A stretch of 64,000 nucleotides of DNA. It comes from V1-33 sp964523105. Lineage in GTDB: Bacteria > Verrucomicrobiota > Verrucomicrobiia > Verrucomicrobiales > V1-33. Of the stretch, positions 8,506 to 18,517 are shown piece by piece. Location of the stretch: NCBI GenBank assembly GCA_964523105.1, contig CAZFZN010000017.1, positions 62,001 through 126,000 on the forward strand. Reading direction: 5' to 3'. The translations under genes were made by a program, and so were the position numbers. Under the pieces are notes generated by a model. The model saw only the letters and a list, made by a program, of their open reading frames with translations, searched no databases and was not told the DNA's origin. Within the stretch, counting starts at the first letter, position 1; each line of letters begins with the position of its first letter.

Positions 8506-9651
8506 ATGACTGCACGTTTTCTTCACACCGCCGACTGGCAGCTCGGCAAGCCGTTTGCAGGCGTGGCCGATGCAGAGAAGCGCGCGCTGCTGCGGCAGGA
8601 GCGCATCGAAGTGCTCAAGCGCACCGGTGCCGCGGCGCAGGAGCACGCGGCGGAGTTCATCGTCGTTGCCGGCGATGCGTTCGATTCTCCGGCCGCCACC
8701 AGGGACACCGTCGCTGCGGCCTGCGCCGCCATCGGCGCGATGCAGCGGCCCGTTTTTCTTATCCCGGGCAATCACGACCACGGCGGCCCCGGCAGTTTGT
8801 GGGAGCAGCCGTTTTTTCTGCGCCAGAAAGAGGAACTCGCGCCGAATCTGCATATCCTGCTGACACCGGAACCGGTGGAAACCGACACCGCGCTGCTCCT
8901 GCCGTGCCCGCTGCTGCGGCGGCATGAGAACACGGACACCACCGCATGGCTGCGCGCCTTTGAAACAGACAGTGAAAAGCCGCGCATCGTCCTCGCACAC
9001 GGGAGCGTGCAGGGATTCGGCGGGGACGATGACGACGAGGAATCCGGCGGCGGTATGAATCAAATCGACCTCACTCGACTCGAAGACGGGCGCTTTGACT
9101 ACATCGCGCTGGGCGACTGGCACGGGACGAAGCAGGTCGGCCCGCGCGCCTGGTATGCCGGCACACCGGAGCCTGACCGCTTTCCCCGTAACGACCCCGG
9201 GCATGTGCTGCTCGTGGCCGCCGCGCGCGGGGCACTGCCGGAGGTGACCGCGGTGCGCACCGCCCGCATCGGCTGGCACGAACTGGCGTTCCGGTTCCAC
9301 GACGACACGGCCCTCACGGAACTGTCGGAGCAGTTGAAATCCCTCACCGGCGGGCGCGCGCAGCAGGATCTGCTGCGGCTGGAACTCACCGGTGCACTCG
9401 GCATCACCACCGCGGCGGAACTGGAAAAGCTCCTCGAATCCTGGCAGGCCCGGCTGTTGCGGTTGAAACTGGACAATCAAACGCGCCTCGCGCCGGCCGC
9501 GGAGGAACTCAACGCCCTAACCCATCGTGCGGAGGATCCGCTCATCGCCCGCGTCGCGGCGCAGCTCGCGGAGCGTCAGAAAGGCGACACGGAGGACGCC
9601 GCCGTCGCCCGCACGGCTCTGCGCCTGCTTCATTCCCGTCTCACTGCCTGA
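8506..9651 (+). CDS. SbcD/Mre11-like DNA repair metallophosphoesterase
   Basis: 381 residues from the ATG at 8506 (MTARFLHTADWQLGKPF). The metallophosphoesterase motifs are all present: HTADWQLG (7-14), AGDAFD (GD at 56-57), GNHDHGG (88-94), then LAHGSVQG and LGDWHGT. These bind the two metal ions in Mre11/SbcD nucleases. The next gene, an SMC-like ATPase, starts 3 bases after the stop, so the two are translationally linked and very probably form a complex acting on DNA ends. The pair resembles YhaO/YhaN-type pairs as much as classical SbcD/SbcC. Role: double-strand-break or hairpin processing, or possibly defence; the sequence alone does not decide. Confidence 0.88.
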   Translation: MTARFLHTADWQLGKPFAGVADAEKRALLRQERIEVLKRTGAAAQEHAAEFIVVAGDAFDSPAATRDTVAAACAAIGAMQRPVFLIPGNHDHGGPGSLWEQPFFLRQKEELAPNLHILLTPEPVETDTALLLPCPLLRRHENTDTTAWLRAFETDSEKPRIVLAHGSVQGFGGDDDDEESGGGMNQIDLTRLEDGRFDYIALGDWHGTKQVGPRAWYAGTPEPDRFPRNDPGHVLLVAAARGALPEVTAVRTARIGWHELAFRFHDDTALTELSEQLKSLTGGRAQQDLLRLELTGALGITTAAELEKLLESWQARLLRLKLDNQTRLAPAAEELNALTHRAEDPLIARVAAQLAERQKGDTEDAAVARTALRLLHSRLTA

Positions 9652-9654
9652 CCG

Positions 9655-12339
9655 ATGCGCCTGCGCTCCATCACCGTACGCAACTACCGACTGCACCGCG
9701 ATCTGCGCGTGGACCTGGACGCGGCGCGCACGCTCATCGGCGGACCGAACGAATCCGGCAAAAGCACACTCATCGAAGCGGCGCACCGCGCGCTGTTTCT
9801 GCGGGCCAAAGGGAACACCAAAGACCATCGCGCGATGGAATCCACCACGCACAGCGGACACGCGGAAGTGGAGGTGGAATTCGACGCCGCGGGCAAGTCC
9901 TGGCGCATTCAAAAACGCTTCAGCGGCGCCAGCGGCACAGCAAAGCTGTCCGAGTCCGGCGGGGCGACATTGTCGGGCGAGGAAGCGGAGGCGAAACTGC
10001 GCGAACTGCTGGGTCTGGCCGATGAAAGCGGTAAAGCCGTGGAGCAGTGGGCGCACCTCTGGGTTTGGCAGGGCCGTGCCGGCGACGACCCGGCGGCCCA
10101 CGCCAATGCGCAGCGGGATGCCCTGCTGTCGCGGCTGCAAAAGGAAGGCGGCGCCGCCGCCATGCAGTCGGAACTGGATGCCCGCGTGGCGGCCGCGGTG
10201 AGGGAGGAGTTTGACGCCATTTACAAACAAAACGGCGACGTCAAAGCCGGTTCGGAACCGGGCCGTGCGCAGGCGGAGGCGGAGGAGGCGGAGGAACGCC
10301 TCTCCGCGGCGCGCGAAATGGCGGACAAACTGGAACAGGCGGCGCGCGACTTCAGCGATGCGGAGGCGGCGATTGTCCAAACCAGCCAGTCGCTTGAGGA
10401 ACTGCGCCCGCAGCAGGAAGCCGTGGAGCAGCGCGCGGCGCGGCTGGCCGTTTTGAGCGGCGAGGAGAAGACGCAGTCCCTCGCCCTGACGCAGGCGGCG
10501 GAACGCCTCCAACTCCTGGAGAAGGCTGACAAAGATATCGCCGCGCTGCGCGGGGAGATCCGCCGCCGTCAGGAAACACTCGCACCCGGCGAGGCTGCGG
10601 CAGCGGAGGCAGCAGAGTGCGAGACCGCATGCCGCGAACGCGACAAGTCGGCGGAGCACCTTTTGAAGGAGTCTGGCGCCGCGGTGCGCGCCGCACGTCA
10701 ACGCAGTGAACTGGCCGCCGCACACCTGCAGCGGCTGGAGAAATCGGCAGCGCTGGAGCAACTGCGCGCCAGGGAGGCCAGGGTGATGCAGCTGCGCACA
10801 GAACTGGCGGCACTGGATTCCAAACTGGCGCAATGGCCCGCCGTGGACGCGGCGAAGTTGAAGAAACTCCAGGCAATCGACGGCGAATGCAGTCTGGCCG
10901 CCGCCGCACTCGATGCGATGGCCGCCCGGCTGGAGGTCATCGCATCCAACGCGCCGGTGCAGGTGGACGGCGATCTGCTCGCAGCCGGGGAAGCGCTGAC
11001 CCTGACCGAAGACAGCGAAGTCACCATCGGCGACACGACCCGTCTGCGAATTCGTCCCGGCGGCGGCACCAGTCTGGCGGATGCAAGGAAGCGGGTGCAG
11101 GATGCCAATGCGACCCTGCAGAAGGCGCTGGATCAACTCACTCTGCGATCCCTCACGGAAGCTGTGGAGACGGCGGCGCAGCGCCAGCAGCTGGAGTCGG
11201 AAATCAAATCGCAGCGCGCACGTCTGGAGGGCATGGGTGCAGCGACGCTGGAGATGGAACTGGCCAACGCGTCTTCCGTTGCCACTGCCGCCGCCGCGGA
11301 AGTGCAGCGCCGGGCGGAGAGCGTGCCGGACTTTCCTGCGCCGGCGGATGCCGCGGCGGCGGCCGGCGCGGCAAGCGAGTGCCGCCGGTTGTTGCAGGAA
11401 GCGGAGTCCGGCGAATTGACGGCGCGCGCGATGCGCGAGGCTGCCGCCCGGTCTCTGGAGAAGGCGGTGAAGGACCTGACCGGCAAACAACTGGGCCTGG
11501 AATCTGCGCGCCGGGAAGTTAGTGACCGCGAGGCTCAGTTGCGGCTGCTCATGCAAACGCACGGCGAAGACGCTGCGCGCGCGGAGGAGATCAGAGTTCG
11601 CAGCGCAGCGCGGAATGCTGCGGAGGAAGATTTGGCCAGGACCAGGCAGGCGCTCGCTGAATTGCAGCCGGAACTTCTGGAGGCGGATCGCGCCCGTTTC
11701 GCGCGAGCGGTGAAGGAGCAGACCGAGGCCAAAGCTGCCGCGGAGCAGAAACGCGCGGGAGCGCAAAGTTTGCTGGTGCGCGACGGCACCTCGGATCCCC
11801 GGGCCGACCTCGCCCTTGCGGAGGCGCGCGCGCGATCGGCGCGCGAGCGCTGCGCCGCAGCGGAACGCCGGGCACAGGCGGTGAAGCTGCTGCACTCTCT
11901 CTTTCAGGCGGAGCAGCAGTCGCTGGCGGATCAGTTCACGGCGCCGCTCGCGGCGAAGATTTCCGGGTATCTGGAATGTCTCTTCGGTCCGGGCGCACGC
12001 GCCGCGGTGAAGCTTGAGGGCAATCAATTCACAGCGCTGCAACTGGTGCGTCCGGCGCAGGGAGCGGGCGCTTTTGACTTCGATGTCCTGAGTGGCGGCG
12101 CAAAGGAGCAGCTCGCCGCTGCGGTGCGTCTGGCGATGGCGGAAGTGCTCGCGGAGGCGCACGAAGGCTGCCTGCCGGTGGTCTTCGACGATGCCTTCGC
12201 CTGCGCCGACCCGGCGCGCGTGCAGGTGATCCAGCGGATGCTGGACCTCGGCGCCTCGCGGGGATTGCAGATCATCGTCCTGACATGCACCCCGGCCGAC
12301 TACGCCGCGCTGGGGGCGCGGACGGTGAATTTGTCCTGA
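9655..12339 (+). CDS. SMC/Rad50-like ATPase (YhaN/SbcC type), partner of the adjacent nuclease
   Basis: 894 residues. The ATPase head is split as in Rad50: Walker A GPNESGKS at about 30-37 in the N-terminal lobe, and LSGGAKEQLA (near 811) plus Walker B LPVVFDDAF (near 839-847) in the C-terminal lobe. Between them are long Ala/Glu/Arg-rich coiled coils. The middle (about 395-480) contains a short beta-rich insert with VTIGDTTRLRIRPGGG instead of a CxxC zinc hook; I find no CxxC at the apex. That makes it closer to the YhaN group than to SbcC or Rad50. At 894 residues it is shorter than E. coli SbcC (about 1050). Transcribed with the nuclease gene 3 bases upstream. Confidence 0.87.
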   Translation: MRLRSITVRNYRLHRDLRVDLDAARTLIGGPNESGKSTLIEAAHRALFLRAKGNTKDHRAMESTTHSGHAEVEVEFDAAGKSWRIQKRFSGASGTAKLSESGGATLSGEEAEAKLRELLGLADESGKAVEQWAHLWVWQGRAGDDPAAHANAQRDALLSRLQKEGGAAAMQSELDARVAAAVREEFDAIYKQNGDVKAGSEPGRAQAEAEEAEERLSAAREMADKLEQAARDFSDAEAAIVQTSQSLEELRPQQEAVEQRAARLAVLSGEEKTQSLALTQAAERLQLLEKADKDIAALRGEIRRRQETLAPGEAAAAEAAECETACRERDKSAEHLLKESGAAVRAARQRSELAAAHLQRLEKSAALEQLRAREARVMQLRTELAALDSKLAQWPAVDAAKLKKLQAIDGECSLAAAALDAMAARLEVIASNAPVQVDGDLLAAGEALTLTEDSEVTIGDTTRLRIRPGGGTSLADARKRVQDANATLQKALDQLTLRSLTEAVETAAQRQQLESEIKSQRARLEGMGAATLEMELANASSVATAAAAEVQRRAESVPDFPAPADAAAAAGAASECRRLLQEAESGELTARAMREAAARSLEKAVKDLTGKQLGLESARREVSDREAQLRLLMQTHGEDAARAEEIRVRSAARNAAEEDLARTRQALAELQPELLEADRARFARAVKEQTEAKAAAEQKRAGAQSLLVRDGTSDPRADLALAEARARSARERCAAAERRAQAVKLLHSLFQAEQQSLADQFTAPLAAKISGYLECLFGPGARAAVKLEGNQFTALQLVRPAQGAGAFDFDVLSGGAKEQLAAAVRLAMAEVLAEAHEGCLPVVFDDAFACADPARVQVIQRMLDLGASRGLQIIVLTCTPADYAALGARTVNLS

Positions 12340-12410
12340 CGGATTTCAGCTGCAGTGAAGTTTGCAGAATCCGGTTTCCCGCCGGCGCTGCTGCGGCTCA
12401 TTCCTGCCAC

Positions 12411-13205
12411 ATGAAACCGCTTCGCCTCGCACTCGCCCAAATGCTCGTGGAACCCGGCGAACCGGAGCGGAATCTCGCCCGAGCGGCGAAAGGCATCGCG
12501 GATGCAGCGGCGGCCGGCGCGCAGATCGTGCTGCTGCCGGAGGCGCTGGACTGCGGCTGGACGCATCCGTCCGCGCGGGAACTGGCCGGCGCGATTCCCG
12601 GCGGCGCAGCCTGTGCATCGCTGCGCGCCGCGGCGGTGCAGCACGGCGTGATGGTCTGCGCCGGAATCATCGAGCGCAGCGGCGACCGGCTGTTCAACTC
12701 CGCAGTGCTCATCTCCGCGGCGGGCGAATTGCTGCTGCATCACCGCAAGCTCAACGAACTCGACTTCGCCCGCGCGCTCTACTCCCGCGGCGACCGGCTG
12801 GGCGTGGCGGAGACAGAGCAGGGGCGCATCGGCGTGATGATTTGTGCCGATGCTTTCGCTGACGGACTCGCCATCAGCCGGAGTCTTGGGCACATGGGCG
12901 CGCGGCTGATTCTGTCCCCGTGTGCGTGGGCGGTGCCGCGGAACCACGACAACGCCGCGACACCCTACGGACAGCTTTGGCGCGACAGTTACGGGCCGCC
13001 GGCCAAAGAGTTCGGGCTGACCATTGCCGGATGCAGCAACACGGGGCCAGTGACCACCGGCGAATGGGCCGGATGGAACTGCATTGGCTGTTCGCTGGTC
13101 ACCGGGCCGTCAGGGGAGCCGCGTCTGCAGGGCCCTTACGGCACGGAGAAACTGATGCTGCTGGACCTGCCGGGGACGACCTGTCAGGAGGGAGCGCTGC
13201 GATGA
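12411..13205 (+). CDS. Carbon-nitrogen hydrolase (nitrilase superfamily)
   Basis: 264 residues from the ATG at 12411; an upstream in-frame GTG at 12285 would overlap the ATPase gene and adds no domain. The catalytic triad is visible: E44 in LLPEAL, K113 in HHRKLNELD and C145 in VMICADAF. The short single-domain form fits amidases and carbamoylases (omega-amidase, aliphatic amidase, N-carbamoylputrescine amidase type) rather than NAD synthetase or Lnt fusions. The substrate cannot be read from the active site alone. It lies 71 bases downstream of the nuclease-ATPase pair and may share its transcript, but no functional link is evident. Cytoplasmic. Confidence 0.85.
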   Translation: MKPLRLALAQMLVEPGEPERNLARAAKGIADAAAAGAQIVLLPEALDCGWTHPSARELAGAIPGGAACASLRAAAVQHGVMVCAGIIERSGDRLFNSAVLISAAGELLLHHRKLNELDFARALYSRGDRLGVAETEQGRIGVMICADAFADGLAISRSLGHMGARLILSPCAWAVPRNHDNAATPYGQLWRDSYGPPAKEFGLTIAGCSNTGPVTTGEWAGWNCIGCSLVTGPSGEPRLQGPYGTEKLMLLDLPGTTCQEGALR

Positions 13206-13229
13206 CAATGACGGGAAGGGCGGAAACTG

Positions 13230-16200
13230 TCAGGGCAGCCGCAGGCGGAGGAAGACGCGATCCGCGGCCCCGGGCTGCGGAGCGAACTGCAGCACTTCCG
13301 CCCCGCCCTCCACTTCGCGGCGGACCAGCAACCAGTCCTGCGTCCATCCATTCAAATCACGGCTCGACTCCAGCACGGGCAGCGCATCATCGGCGGCACG
13401 GGCGCGGCGAAAAACCGCGCGGCCTGCCAGCGGGTCCCACCGGAGCGGCACCGGCGCCGAGCCGTCGCTGTCGCTGCTGCCCATCGCATATTCCATGCGG
13501 GCGCTCAGGCTGTCGTTGTCGGCATCGGCATGGGGGTCGCCGGTGAATGCGGTGGCGTCGTCCGTCCCGGGCGTACCGTGCAGCGGGACGCTGGCGCGCC
13601 AGTGCAGCGGGCTGGCGTAGTCGGGATGGCTTGCCGGACTGATCAAGGTCAGGCTGAAGCCGCGCCCGTCGGCATCGTTCGGCCACGGGGCATCGTCCTC
13701 GTACACGAAATCGGCGATGCTCCCGCCATCCATGGCGAGGAGCGTGAGCCGTTCCCCGCTGTTGTCGAGATTGGTGAGGCTCTGGAATTCCCCGGCCACA
13801 GGCACGCCAGCGCCATAACGCGCGGAGAAAGCCGCGCTGTCCCTCACCACAACGACACGCGCCCCGGCGGCCAGTGTGGTGCCGGGGCTGAAGGTAAAGT
13901 CCAGCCCTGTTGTGAACCGCACGCCGCTCAGATCGATGACGGCGTCACCGGTGTTCATCAGTTCGATGAACTCCGCGTCATCTTCGCCGTCCGGATTGTA
14001 ATGAATTTCGCTGATGACCAGGTTCGCCGCGCTCGCGGGCGGCGAGATGAGGAAACTCGCTTCCGTCAGGGCCGACCACACGCCGCCGCTCAGGGCGCGG
14101 GCTTTCACCGTGACGGTGCTGTCCAGAATCACCGGCCCGCTGTAAGGCGTGAGGCCGGCCTGCACCGCGCCGCCCCACTGACGCGGGTCCGTGCCGTCGA
14201 GTGTGTAATAAAGGCTGCCGCTGCCGCTCAGGGTGAGGGCGAATCCCGGGGCCGCGGCGCCGCCGTGCTGATTGAAGACGGGCGCATGGACCGCAGGAAA
14301 CAGTCCGCGCGTGCGCAGTTGATTGAGCACGATGCCGGTGCGGTTGGGGAACCAGCCGTTAAGGACGGCATCGCGACTCGACCGCCAGCGCGTCAGCGTG
14401 CCCAGCGGACTGCGGTAGTCGCCCCAGCGCGCACCCTCCGCGCCCATGGCGGGCTCGATGACGGCGGCAATCTGCGTCCAGCGGGCTGCGGCATTCGCCG
14501 CGGTGCAGAGGCCGCCGTTAAAATAATGACGCTGCACGGCATCCGCCACGCGCAGACGGTATTCGGGATGCGCACGCAGGGCGAGTTCGATCTGCCCGGG
14601 TGAATTGCTCCACCACGCGCCGCTGTCGCTCGCCGTCTTGTCAGCGTTCACATTGCCCCAGCCGAGGCCGAGGTCGCTGTCCCACGTGATGAATTTGAAT
14701 CCGGTGCTGTCCGGCCCGCGCTGGCGCAGCGCGTAGAAATTCCCCGGCCAGTCGCCGCTGGCGTGATAGTATCCACTGACCATGAAGGCGATGAAGTTGT
14801 CGAGATCGAGCAGCACTTCGCAGGCCGGGTTGCGCGTGCCGTCAGGGTTGTTCCCGAGGATGAACTGGAACTTGGCGTCGGTCTCGAAACCCTGGTTCGC
14901 CAGGGTGAGCAGCTGCTGCCATTTGGCGCTGGTGCCGCTCTTGACGCGGTTCGGGCAGCAAAGCGTGATGCTGTCCCAGTCGTCGGCTTCTCCGCCGAGG
15001 TGCTCTTCGGCGTAGTCACCGTCGGGACGTTCGGTGGGGTTATAGACGCCCCAGTAGAGGCCGTTGATGAAGAGATGCACGAATCGTCCGCTGCTCGCCG
15101 GCACGCCCATGGCCGCCTGGTGCTCCTTGGTCCACTGGTCGCGAATGTAAGTGCCGTTGGGATCCACGCCGAAGTTGTCGCGGGTATTGTTGCGCAGCGC
15201 GATGCTGTCGAACCGCGTGACCCGGTTTCCCGGATACAGCGGATAGTGCAGCGACGGCGGGCCGAAACGCCGTGAGAAGATAACGCGCAGCGGCAGACGC
15301 GGATTGAGCGAGAGATTGCGTGACGTGAGGCCCATCACCTGGAGGCCGCCGTTGATTTGGAATCCCGGTTCCGTGCTCCCCGCCGCGGGAATCAGCTCCG
15401 CGCTGCACGGACGCTCCCAGAGATCGCCGCGGCCTGACGGATTCGGATAAATGCCCGTCACGGAATCGAACACATCCGCGACGGAAGCCGTGAGGCACAG
15501 GGCCGGCAGCGTGCGCAGCGCGGCCTCGACCTGCGTGCGCAGCGTCGCCAGCGGTGTGCCGGCGGGCTGGGCGAGAATGGCAGCGAGATCGCCGGCATTG
15601 TCTTCCATGGCGTAGTCGGCGGCGATGGCGTTCCACGATGCCGGATAGCCCGGCGGCGCGGCGGATTGCGTCACAATTTGCGATGAGAAAAGATAGGTGC
15701 ACGTGGTGGAAGCCGACGGCTCCTGTCCTGCCAGGAAGGCCGCGGCGCGCAGCGGCGTGGTGCCGGCGATGCTGACGGGCGCTGTGTAGAGCGTGCTGTT
15801 GGCGGACGGCGCGCTGCCGTCGGTGGTATAGCGGATTTCGGCGCCCGCGGTTGGAGTGCTGAGGGTGACGTCGAATTGAGCCGTGTAGAATCCGCGCGGC
15901 ACACTGAAGGCCACCGGTTCCACGAATCCCGTCACACCGCTGCCTTCCGGCCCGCCGGGCGTGGGCACGGGAAAATACAGCGCCTGCGTGGCCGCGGAGA
16001 ATCCGGTGAGCCGGGCACGCGCCAGAAAATCGGCGTCATCCGCTGTGGCGTTGAGTCCGTGAATGGCCAGCAGGTTGTCGCCCTGCTGCAGTCCCGCCGT
16101 GGTCAGGGCGATGCTCTCGATGCCCGCGCCCGCCGTGGTCGCAGCGGCGGCGGCAGTGAGCGGGGCCGGCGTGTTCCGCGCCGCGAGCGGCACGCCATTG

Positions 16201-18029
16201 AGCCACGCCGCAAAGCCGTCATCCCACGCCATTTCCAGTTCCAGCGAGCCCACCGCGGACGCATCGGCGACAGAAAACGGGAGACGGAAATAGACACCGG
16301 GCGAGATGCCGAACATGTCCGCATCCATGCTCGTGGCGATGAGCGGGTCGCTGCCGTCGAAATACTGAAACGTGCCCGCGGCATAACGGTTCGCCGGACC
16401 GCCGTCCACGGTGTTGGGAAATGCGCCAGGGGACGAGCCCCATCGCGAGCCGCCGGCGAATTGAATCGCGCCGGCAGTGCCGCCATCGGTCGTCCACGAC
16501 GCGGCGCCGGTGCCGGCATTGCCGTTCATCTCTGCCGCACTGTAGCCGTACGCGACCATCGTGTAGGCGCCGGGCGAAAGTTCCAGCGGTGCGGCGAGCG
16601 GTTTGAAGCGGCTGCCGCCCTCCAGCGTGCCCGGACTGGCCGCAGTGAACGTCGCGCTGGCGAGGACGCTGTGGCCGGTGTCGTCAGTGAAAACACCCGG
16701 GGTGCCGTTTTCATTCCTGCGCCAGAGCTGTGCGGTAAGGGTGCTGCTCAATCCGTTGCTGCCGCTGTCGAAGACTCCCAGCGACATCACCCGCAGCGTG
16801 CGCGTCGCATTGAAGTCCATGCCCAGCGCGCCGCCGAAATTCTGCGTTCCCGCCGTTCCGGTCGCGACGCGATAGGCGGTGCGCCGCAGGTCCGCCGCGC
16901 CTGCGATGAACTTGAACGTTCCCGCCGCGTAGCGGTTGGGCGGCCCGCTGTCGAGATTCGCCGGCCAGGCACCGGCGCTGCCGAATCTGCCGCCGCCGTC
17001 GGCGATGAGGCTCCCTTCCCCTTCGTGCACTGTCCATAGCGCGGCGAGGCCGCCGGCGTTGCCATTCAACTCGGTGTCGCCGTAGCCCCAAGCCACGATG
17101 CTGTAGGCGCCCACCGGCAGCACGAGCGGCGCAGCCAGCGCAAGGAACCGGCTGCCGCCGTCCGCCACGCCGGGATTCGCCGCGCTGAACGCAACGTCGG
17201 CCAAAACCGCGAGGCCCGCGTCATCGGCAAAGTTGTCAGGCGTGCCGTTTTCATCCCGCGTCCACAGCTGCACCCGGATGGGCAGAGCGAATCCGTCGCC
17301 GCCGGAATCGAACGCGCCCAGTGCGGTGACACTGACAGAACGCTCCACGGAAAAATCCATGCCGAGCGAGCCGCCGTAATTCTGATTCCCCTGCGTTCCG
17401 GCCGGCACGCTGTAGGCGGCCAGTTCGGGCTGAGGAATCGTGACCACCGGCTGATCCGTCCGGTTGTAGCCGATGCCGTTGGTCACCTCCCTCCAGGCTG
17501 CATCGGAAAAAGCCGCGCCGCCGCGCCAGTCGCCGGAAATTCCCTCCGCGGCCGCCGTGGCGCGACCCGTTGCGCCGGGCAGGATGAAGTCGAACCGCTG
17601 CCGCGACACGCCGTAACTGACATTTTCCCGCTGCGGCGGAAACGGTGCGAACTCCGACACCACGGTCACGCCGTCCGCCGCCACCAGCGCGAGATATTCC
17701 CCGCCGGCATCGAGCGCAAAATTCGCGTGCAGCGCACCGCCGGCGTCGGGCACCCCGTCGCCGCTGGCGAATACGATGAGCCTGCCGCCTGGAGGAATGC
17801 TGACGGCGGGAAAGGCCCACTTCGTTTTGTCCGCGGCATTGTCCGTGAGGTGCCAGCCGGTCATGTCCTGCACCGCGGCGGACGGGTTGTGGATTTCGAT
17901 CCAGTCACTGTTCCGCCCCGCGCCGTCGGTCAGGCCGCCGGCGTTGTCCGCCATGAACTCGGAAATGACCGGCGCGGCCGGCGCGGTGACAGCGGTGAGA
18001 AAAACGACAGCGAGGAAGCGGGGGTGCAC
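13230..18029 (-). CDS. Very large secreted CotH/lamin-tail protein with duplicated beta domain
   Basis: About 1599 residues from a GTG at 18029, chosen because a signal peptide (FLAVVFLTAVTAPAAP) follows at once and the upstream gene ends at 18094. Order: lamin tail domain (VISEFMADN..., about 21-130); two tandem copies of a domain of about 170 residues (about 205-372 and 384-555) with shared GGSLGMDF/GGALGMDF, QLWTRDENGTP/QLWRRNENGTP and NRYAAGTF; a chitobiase C-terminal-like repeat (about 706-776); a CotH kinase-like core (about 895-1126) ending in WDSDLGLGWG with the expected WDxD acid pair; a second chitobiase-like unit; a second lamin tail domain (LVISEIHYNPDGEDD); and a Ca-binding-like DADNDSLSARMEYAMG tail. 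A cell-surface role is inferred. It is last in the sigma-factor gene group. Confidence 0.85.
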   Translation of the reverse strand: MHPRFLAVVFLTAVTAPAAPVISEFMADNAGGLTDGAGRNSDWIEIHNPSAAVQDMTGWHLTDNAADKTKWAFPAVSIPPGGRLIVFASGDGVPDAGGALHANFALDAGGEYLALVAADGVTVVSEFAPFPPQRENVSYGVSRQRFDFILPGATGRATAAAEGISGDWRGGAAFSDAAWREVTNGIGYNRTDQPVVTIPQPELAAYSVPAGTQGNQNYGGSLGMDFSVERSVSVTALGAFDSGGDGFALPIRVQLWTRDENGTPDNFADDAGLAVLADVAFSAANPGVADGGSRFLALAAPLVLPVGAYSIVAWGYGDTELNGNAGGLAALWTVHEGEGSLIADGGGRFGSAGAWPANLDSGPPNRYAAGTFKFIAGAADLRRTAYRVATGTAGTQNFGGALGMDFNATRTLRVMSLGVFDSGSNGLSSTLTAQLWRRNENGTPGVFTDDTGHSVLASATFTAASPGTLEGGSRFKPLAAPLELSPGAYTMVAYGYSAAEMNGNAGTGAASWTTDGGTAGAIQFAGGSRWGSSPGAFPNTVDGGPANRYAAGTFQYFDGSDPLIATSMDADMFGISPGVYFRLPFSVADASAVGSLELEMAWDDGFAAWLNGVPLAARNTPAPLTAAAAATTAGAGIESIALTTAGLQQGDNLLAIHGLNATADDADFLARARLTGFSAATQALYFPVPTPGGPEGSGVTGFVEPVAFSVPRGFYTAQFDVTLSTPTAGAEIRYTTDGSAPSANSTLYTAPVSIAGTTPLRAAAFLAGQEPSASTTCTYLFSSQIVTQSAAPPGYPASWNAIAADYAMEDNAGDLAAILAQPAGTPLATLRTQVEAALRTLPALCLTASVADVFDSVTGIYPNPSGRGDLWERPCSAELIPAAGSTEPGFQINGGLQVMGLTSRNLSLNPRLPLRVIFSRRFGPPSLHYPLYPGNRVTRFDSIALRNNTRDNFGVDPNGTYIRDQWTKEHQAAMGVPASSGRFVHLFINGLYWGVYNPTERPDGDYAEEHLGGEADDWDSITLCCPNRVKSGTSAKWQQLLTLANQGFETDAKFQFILGNNPDGTRNPACEVLLDLDNFIAFMVSGYYHASGDWPGNFYALRQRGPDSTGFKFITWDSDLGLGWGNVNADKTASDSGAWWSNSPGQIELALRAHPEYRLRVADAVQRHYFNGGLCTAANAAARWTQIAAVIEPAMGAEGARWGDYRSPLGTLTRWRSSRDAVLNGWFPNRTGIVLNQLRTRGLFPAVHAPVFNQHGGAAAPGFALTLSGSGSLYYTLDGTDPRQWGGAVQAGLTPYSGPVILDSTVTVKARALSGGVWSALTEASFLISPPASAANLVISEIHYNPDGEDDAEFIELMNTGDAVIDLSGVRFTTGLDFTFSPGTTLAAGARVVVVRDSAAFSARYGAGVPVAGEFQSLTNLDNSGERLTLLAMDGGSIADFVYEDDAPWPNDADGRGFSLTLISPASHPDYASPLHWRASVPLHGTPGTDDATAFTGDPHADADNDSLSARMEYAMGSSDSDGSAPVPLRWDPLAGRAVFRRARAADDALPVLESSRDLNGWTQDWLLVRREVEGGAEVLQFAPQPGAADRVFLRLRLP

Positions 18030-18093
18030 CAGCGCAGGTTGCCCCGGGCGCGATCCGCAAGGCAAGGCGAATTCCCTGTACGCGCTGACAAAA

Positions 18094-18510
18094 TCAGTTC
18101 CGGAAAATCGCCATCGCCGCGGCGGCGGCGGCATTCGCCGCGGGAGCGAGCTTGCTCTTGATGCGCTCGTGCAGGGAATTGTAGCGCTGCTTCTGGTCCT
18201 CACTGAGGAAGGTGAATGCGGTGCTGCGGACGTTTTCCATGATGCCGACGGTTTTCTCCCGGCGCTCCTGCTCCGCGGCGATCAGAGCCGGCTGGGCTTT
18301 TTCCAGCACGCCGCGCATCTGTTCGTACTGCGGGCGGTCGAGTTTGACCTCGCTGCTGATGTGCTTGAGCGCATTTTCCATGAGCGACGCGGGGCCGTTG
18401 CGCTGCATTTTGAGAATCCGGTCGCGCTCGATCTTCATGCCCAGCGGCGCGCCGGTAATGGCGCCAAGCACGAAGACGGCGAGGATGGAGAGGCGGGTGA
18501 GCCATTTCAT
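18094..18510 (-). CDS. Spy/CpxP-like periplasmic protein
   Basis: 138 residues. N-terminal signal or anchor MKWLTRLSILAVFVLGAITG, then an all-helical region with LDRPQYEQMRGVLEKAQPAL and LSEDQKQRYNSLHERIKSKL. The L-x-x-x-Q-x-x-x-[YF] spacing in the last helix resembles Spy/CpxP and periplasmic heavy-metal-sensor proteins. In PVC bacteria such genes commonly follow an ECF sigma factor and a small one-helix membrane protein, exactly as here. The start lies 8 bases after the stop of that small gene, indicating one operon. Probable role: envelope-stress sensing or damping of the sigma factor; this is inference from gene order. Confidence 0.65.
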   Translation of the reverse strand: MKWLTRLSILAVFVLGAITGAPLGMKIERDRILKMQRNGPASLMENALKHISSEVKLDRPQYEQMRGVLEKAQPALIAAEQERREKTVGIMENVRSTAFTFLSEDQKQRYNSLHERIKSKLAPAANAAAAAAMAIFRN

Positions 18511-18517
18511 AAGCCTG

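Noticed and set aside
7506..8927. 473-codon plus-strand open frame
   Set aside because: It overlaps the methyltransferase end, the DUF2071 gene in antisense and the SbcD-like gene out of frame, and it has no recognisable domain.
9517..12162. 881-codon minus-strand open frame
   Set aside because: It is antisense to the SMC-like ATPase; its Leu/Arg/Gln-rich composition is typical of a shadow in high-GC coiled-coil genes.
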